Assembly: GCA_028289345.1 (NCBI GenBank) | Contig: JANQQL010000015.1 | Span: forward strand, 248,001-312,000 | DNA length: 64,000 bases | DNA from: Planctomycetota bacterium | Lineage (GTDB): Bacteria; Planctomycetota; B15-G4; SIAN01 | Direction: 5' to 3' | Shown here: positions 62,463 to 64,000 of the stretch, one piece after another | Layout: each line of letters opens with the position of its first letter | Position numbering within the stretch: the stretch's first letter is position 1 | Position numbers and translations under genes: made by a program | Notes under the pieces: model-generated | Told to the model about the DNA's origin: nothing | Seen by the model: the letters and a program-made list of their open reading frames with translations, nothing else | Databases searched by the model: none

Positions 62463-64000
62463 ATGAGCCGACCCACCCTCGTCACCGCCGCGCTGCCCTA
62501 CGCCAACGGCCCCCTGCATTTTGGGCACGTCGCGGGCGCGTACCTGCCCTCCGACATCTACGTCCGCTACTTGAAGTCGCGCGGCGAGGACGTGCTGTTC
62601 ATGTGTGGGACCGATGAGCACGGCGTGGCCATCACCATGAAAGCCGAACAACAAGGCAAGGGGTATCAGGAGTACGTGGATGGCTGGCACGAAGTCATCG
62701 CCGGCTTCTTCGCCAAGCTGGGCATCGAGTTCGACACGTTCTCTCAAACCTCTCACCGGGATCCTCACTACCCCCTGTCCCAAGAGTTCTTTCTGCGACT
62801 GCTCGAAAACGGCAAGGTCGAGCCGCGCACGACGCAACAGCACTACTGCCTGAACTGTGACCGCTTTCTCCCTGACCGATTCGTGTTGGGCACCTGCTAC
62901 ATCTGTCACGCGAAAGGCGCACGCGGGGACGAGTGCAAGTCCTGCGGGTCCTGGCTGGATGCCACGCGTCTGATCGATCCGGTCTGCGCTCAGTGCTCGA
63001 GCATTCCGGAGCTGCGTGAAACCACTCAGTACGAACTGCAGCTGACGGATTTCCAAGAAGACCCGGCCATGCGCGAGTGGTACCAACGGTTCACTTCGAC
63101 TCAGAAAGCCAACGTGCGAACGTTCGTGGTCAACAAGATGGTCGAAGGGGAAGGCATGAAGGCCCGCGCCATCACCCGCGACTTGCCTTGGGGGGTTCCG
63201 GTCCCTGAAAAGTCACTGCGCGGAGAAGTACTGCAAAGCGTCGAAAACAAAGTCCTCTACGTTTGGTTCGATGCACCAATCGGCTACATCACCGCGACCA
63301 TGGAGTGGGCTCGAGAGCAGGGCACCCCCGACGCTTGGCGCCGCTATTGGATCTGCAAGCACGACGAAGAAGGACCACGTCTGCTGCACTTCATTGGCAA
63401 GGACAACATTCCGTTCCACTGCATCGTGTTCCCTTGCATGCTGGGTTGGCAAGCGCTGGCCGACAAGACATGGAGCGAGTTGCCGGACTTCCATCCCATG
63501 GGCCCCGGCCCGGGAGAACGCTTCGTCTTGCCCGAAGCGGTTCCTGCCAACGAGTTCTACAACCTGGAAGGAAAGAAGTTCAGCACCTCGGACCACTGGT
63601 ACATCGACTTGGCAGGGACGTTCGAGCGCTATTCCAGCGACCAGTTGCGCTACTACCTCGCCAGCTCGATGCCCGAAACCGCCGACAGCAACTTCTACTG
63701 GAAGGACTTCCAGGCCAAGGTGAACGAACTGGCCGACACGCTCGGCAACTTCGCCTTGCGCATCCTACGCTTCGTTCACAAGTACCGGGACGGCAAGGTG
63801 CCCGGCGGCGATCTCACCCAGTCCCCGCTCTTCTCCGACTGCGAGAAAGCCATCCGCGAAGCACGCGATCGCTACGAGTCCGCGCTGTCCTCCTTCGAAT
63901 TTCGTGCGGGCATCAAAGCCTTCCTGGATCTCGCTCGGTTCGGCAACAAGCTGGTCGATGATGAAAAGCCCTGGGCGCTCCGCAAAAGCGACCCGGACAA
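62463..64000 (+). CDS. metG: Methionyl-tRNA synthetase, 3' end beyond right edge
   Basis: ATG 62463 follows GGAGAG by 5-6 nt; about 512 residues are visible. The class I HIGH motif is PYANGPLHFGH at the N-terminus. Between about 120 and 185 two zinc knuckles are formed by four CxxC pairs (CLNC, CYIC, CKSC, CAQC), as in the two-zinc (E. coli-like) type. VYVWFDAPIGYI-like VLYVWFDAPIGYITATMEW and HFIGKDNIPFHCIVFPCML form the active site. The KMSKS signature reads GKKFSTSDHW, a KFSTS variant seen in part of the family. It charges initiator and elongator tRNA-Met. Confidence 0.95.
   Translation, partial: MSRPTLVTAALPYANGPLHFGHVAGAYLPSDIYVRYLKSRGEDVLFMCGTDEHGVAITMKAEQQGKGYQEYVDGWHEVIAGFFAKLGIEFDTFSQTSHRDPHYPLSQEFFLRLLENGKVEPRTTQQHYCLNCDRFLPDRFVLGTCYICHAKGARGDECKSCGSWLDATRLIDPVCAQCSSIPELRETTQYELQLTDFQEDPAMREWYQRFTSTQKANVRTFVVNKMVEGEGMKARAITRDLPWGVPVPEKSLRGEVLQSVENKVLYVWFDAPIGYITATMEWAREQGTPDAWRRYWICKHDEEGPRLLHFIGKDNIPFHCIVFPCMLGWQALADKTWSELPDFHPMGPGPGERFVLPEAVPANEFYNLEGKKFSTSDHWYIDLAGTFERYSSDQLRYYLASSMPETADSNFYWKDFQAKVNELADTLGNFALRILRFVHKYRDGKVPGGDLTQSPLFSDCEKAIREARDRYESALSSFEFRAGIKAFLDLARFGNKLVDDEKPWALRKSDPD

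Overview
The window is a GC-rich, densely coded stretch of bacterial chromosome that looks like Planctomycetota. The assignment rests on gene content. There is a Planctomycete-type ECF sigma factor that overlaps the start of a membrane Ser/Thr kinase fused to a formylglycine-generating-enzyme-like (FGE/sulfatase-modifying) domain. A second ECF sigma factor is fused to a membrane segment and carboxypeptidase-regulatory-like domains. There are also many very large secreted proteins, a DUF1844 protein, and Kdo synthesis with envelope (AsmA/DUF748) proteins typical of a Gram-negative envelope. No transposase, integrase, CRISPR array, rRNA or intact tRNA gene was found.

Layout. 1-9.4 kb (all minus): a giant secreted RHS-type protein cut by the left edge, a zincin-fold protein whose catalytic Glu is replaced by Met, a small exported protein, an EreA/ChaN-like exported protein, and an MGMT-like protein without the acceptor Cys. 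9.4-16.8 kb: a DUF3352-like/PDZ/STN-like exported protein, MTA phosphorylase and a HAD hydrolase (one operon), divergent threonine synthase, and an AAA ATPase preceded by a striking nested palindrome. 17-30.5 kb (plus): a secreted trypsin-like protease with a perfect terminator, the sigma-membrane-carboxypeptidase-like fusion, a membrane-anchored TAXI binding protein, and a lipoprotein coupled to a 1,743-residue DUF748 protein built of six regular modules. 30.7-35 kb (minus): a small unknown protein, glycosyltransferase, LysM protein, lipopolysaccharide-kinase-like protein and ICMT-type methyltransferase. 35-38 kb (plus): a tightly coupled lipoprotein-kdsB-pyrG operon. 38-48 kb: Tat-exported amine oxidase, beta-helix-like secreted protein, kinase/sigma pair, NHL-like secreted protein and a lipoprotein. 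48.6-59.6 kb: a sugar-modification region, with an epimerase and PseC/ArnB-like aminotransferase on plus, a YihY membrane protein and a secreted protein between, and a five-gene minus operon: NeuB-like synthase, PseG-like protein, SpsF-like cytidylyltransferase with an unassigned C-terminal half, WbqC-like protein and sulfotransferase. 59.7-64 kb: DUF1844, a lipoprotein, glutaryl-CoA-dehydrogenase-like protein, and methionyl-tRNA synthetase running off the right edge.

The most coherent candidate system is the nonulosonic-acid-like operon at 54.3-59.6 kb. Its NeuB lacks the usual SAF domain, its PseG homologue has Asn where the catalytic His is expected, its nucleotidyltransferase carries an extra domain of about 240 residues, and its WbqC gene appears to start with CTG inside the upstream stop codon. 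Together these suggest an activated, possibly sulfated acidic sugar made by a modified route. Other noteworthy items are the six-module DUF748 protein, a C-terminal beta-rich segment that may be shared by several unrelated secreted proteins, and the nested palindrome over a likely promoter before the AAA ATPase. Start sites were chosen by ribosome-binding sites and overlaps; family names come from motif recognition by eye, not from database searches.
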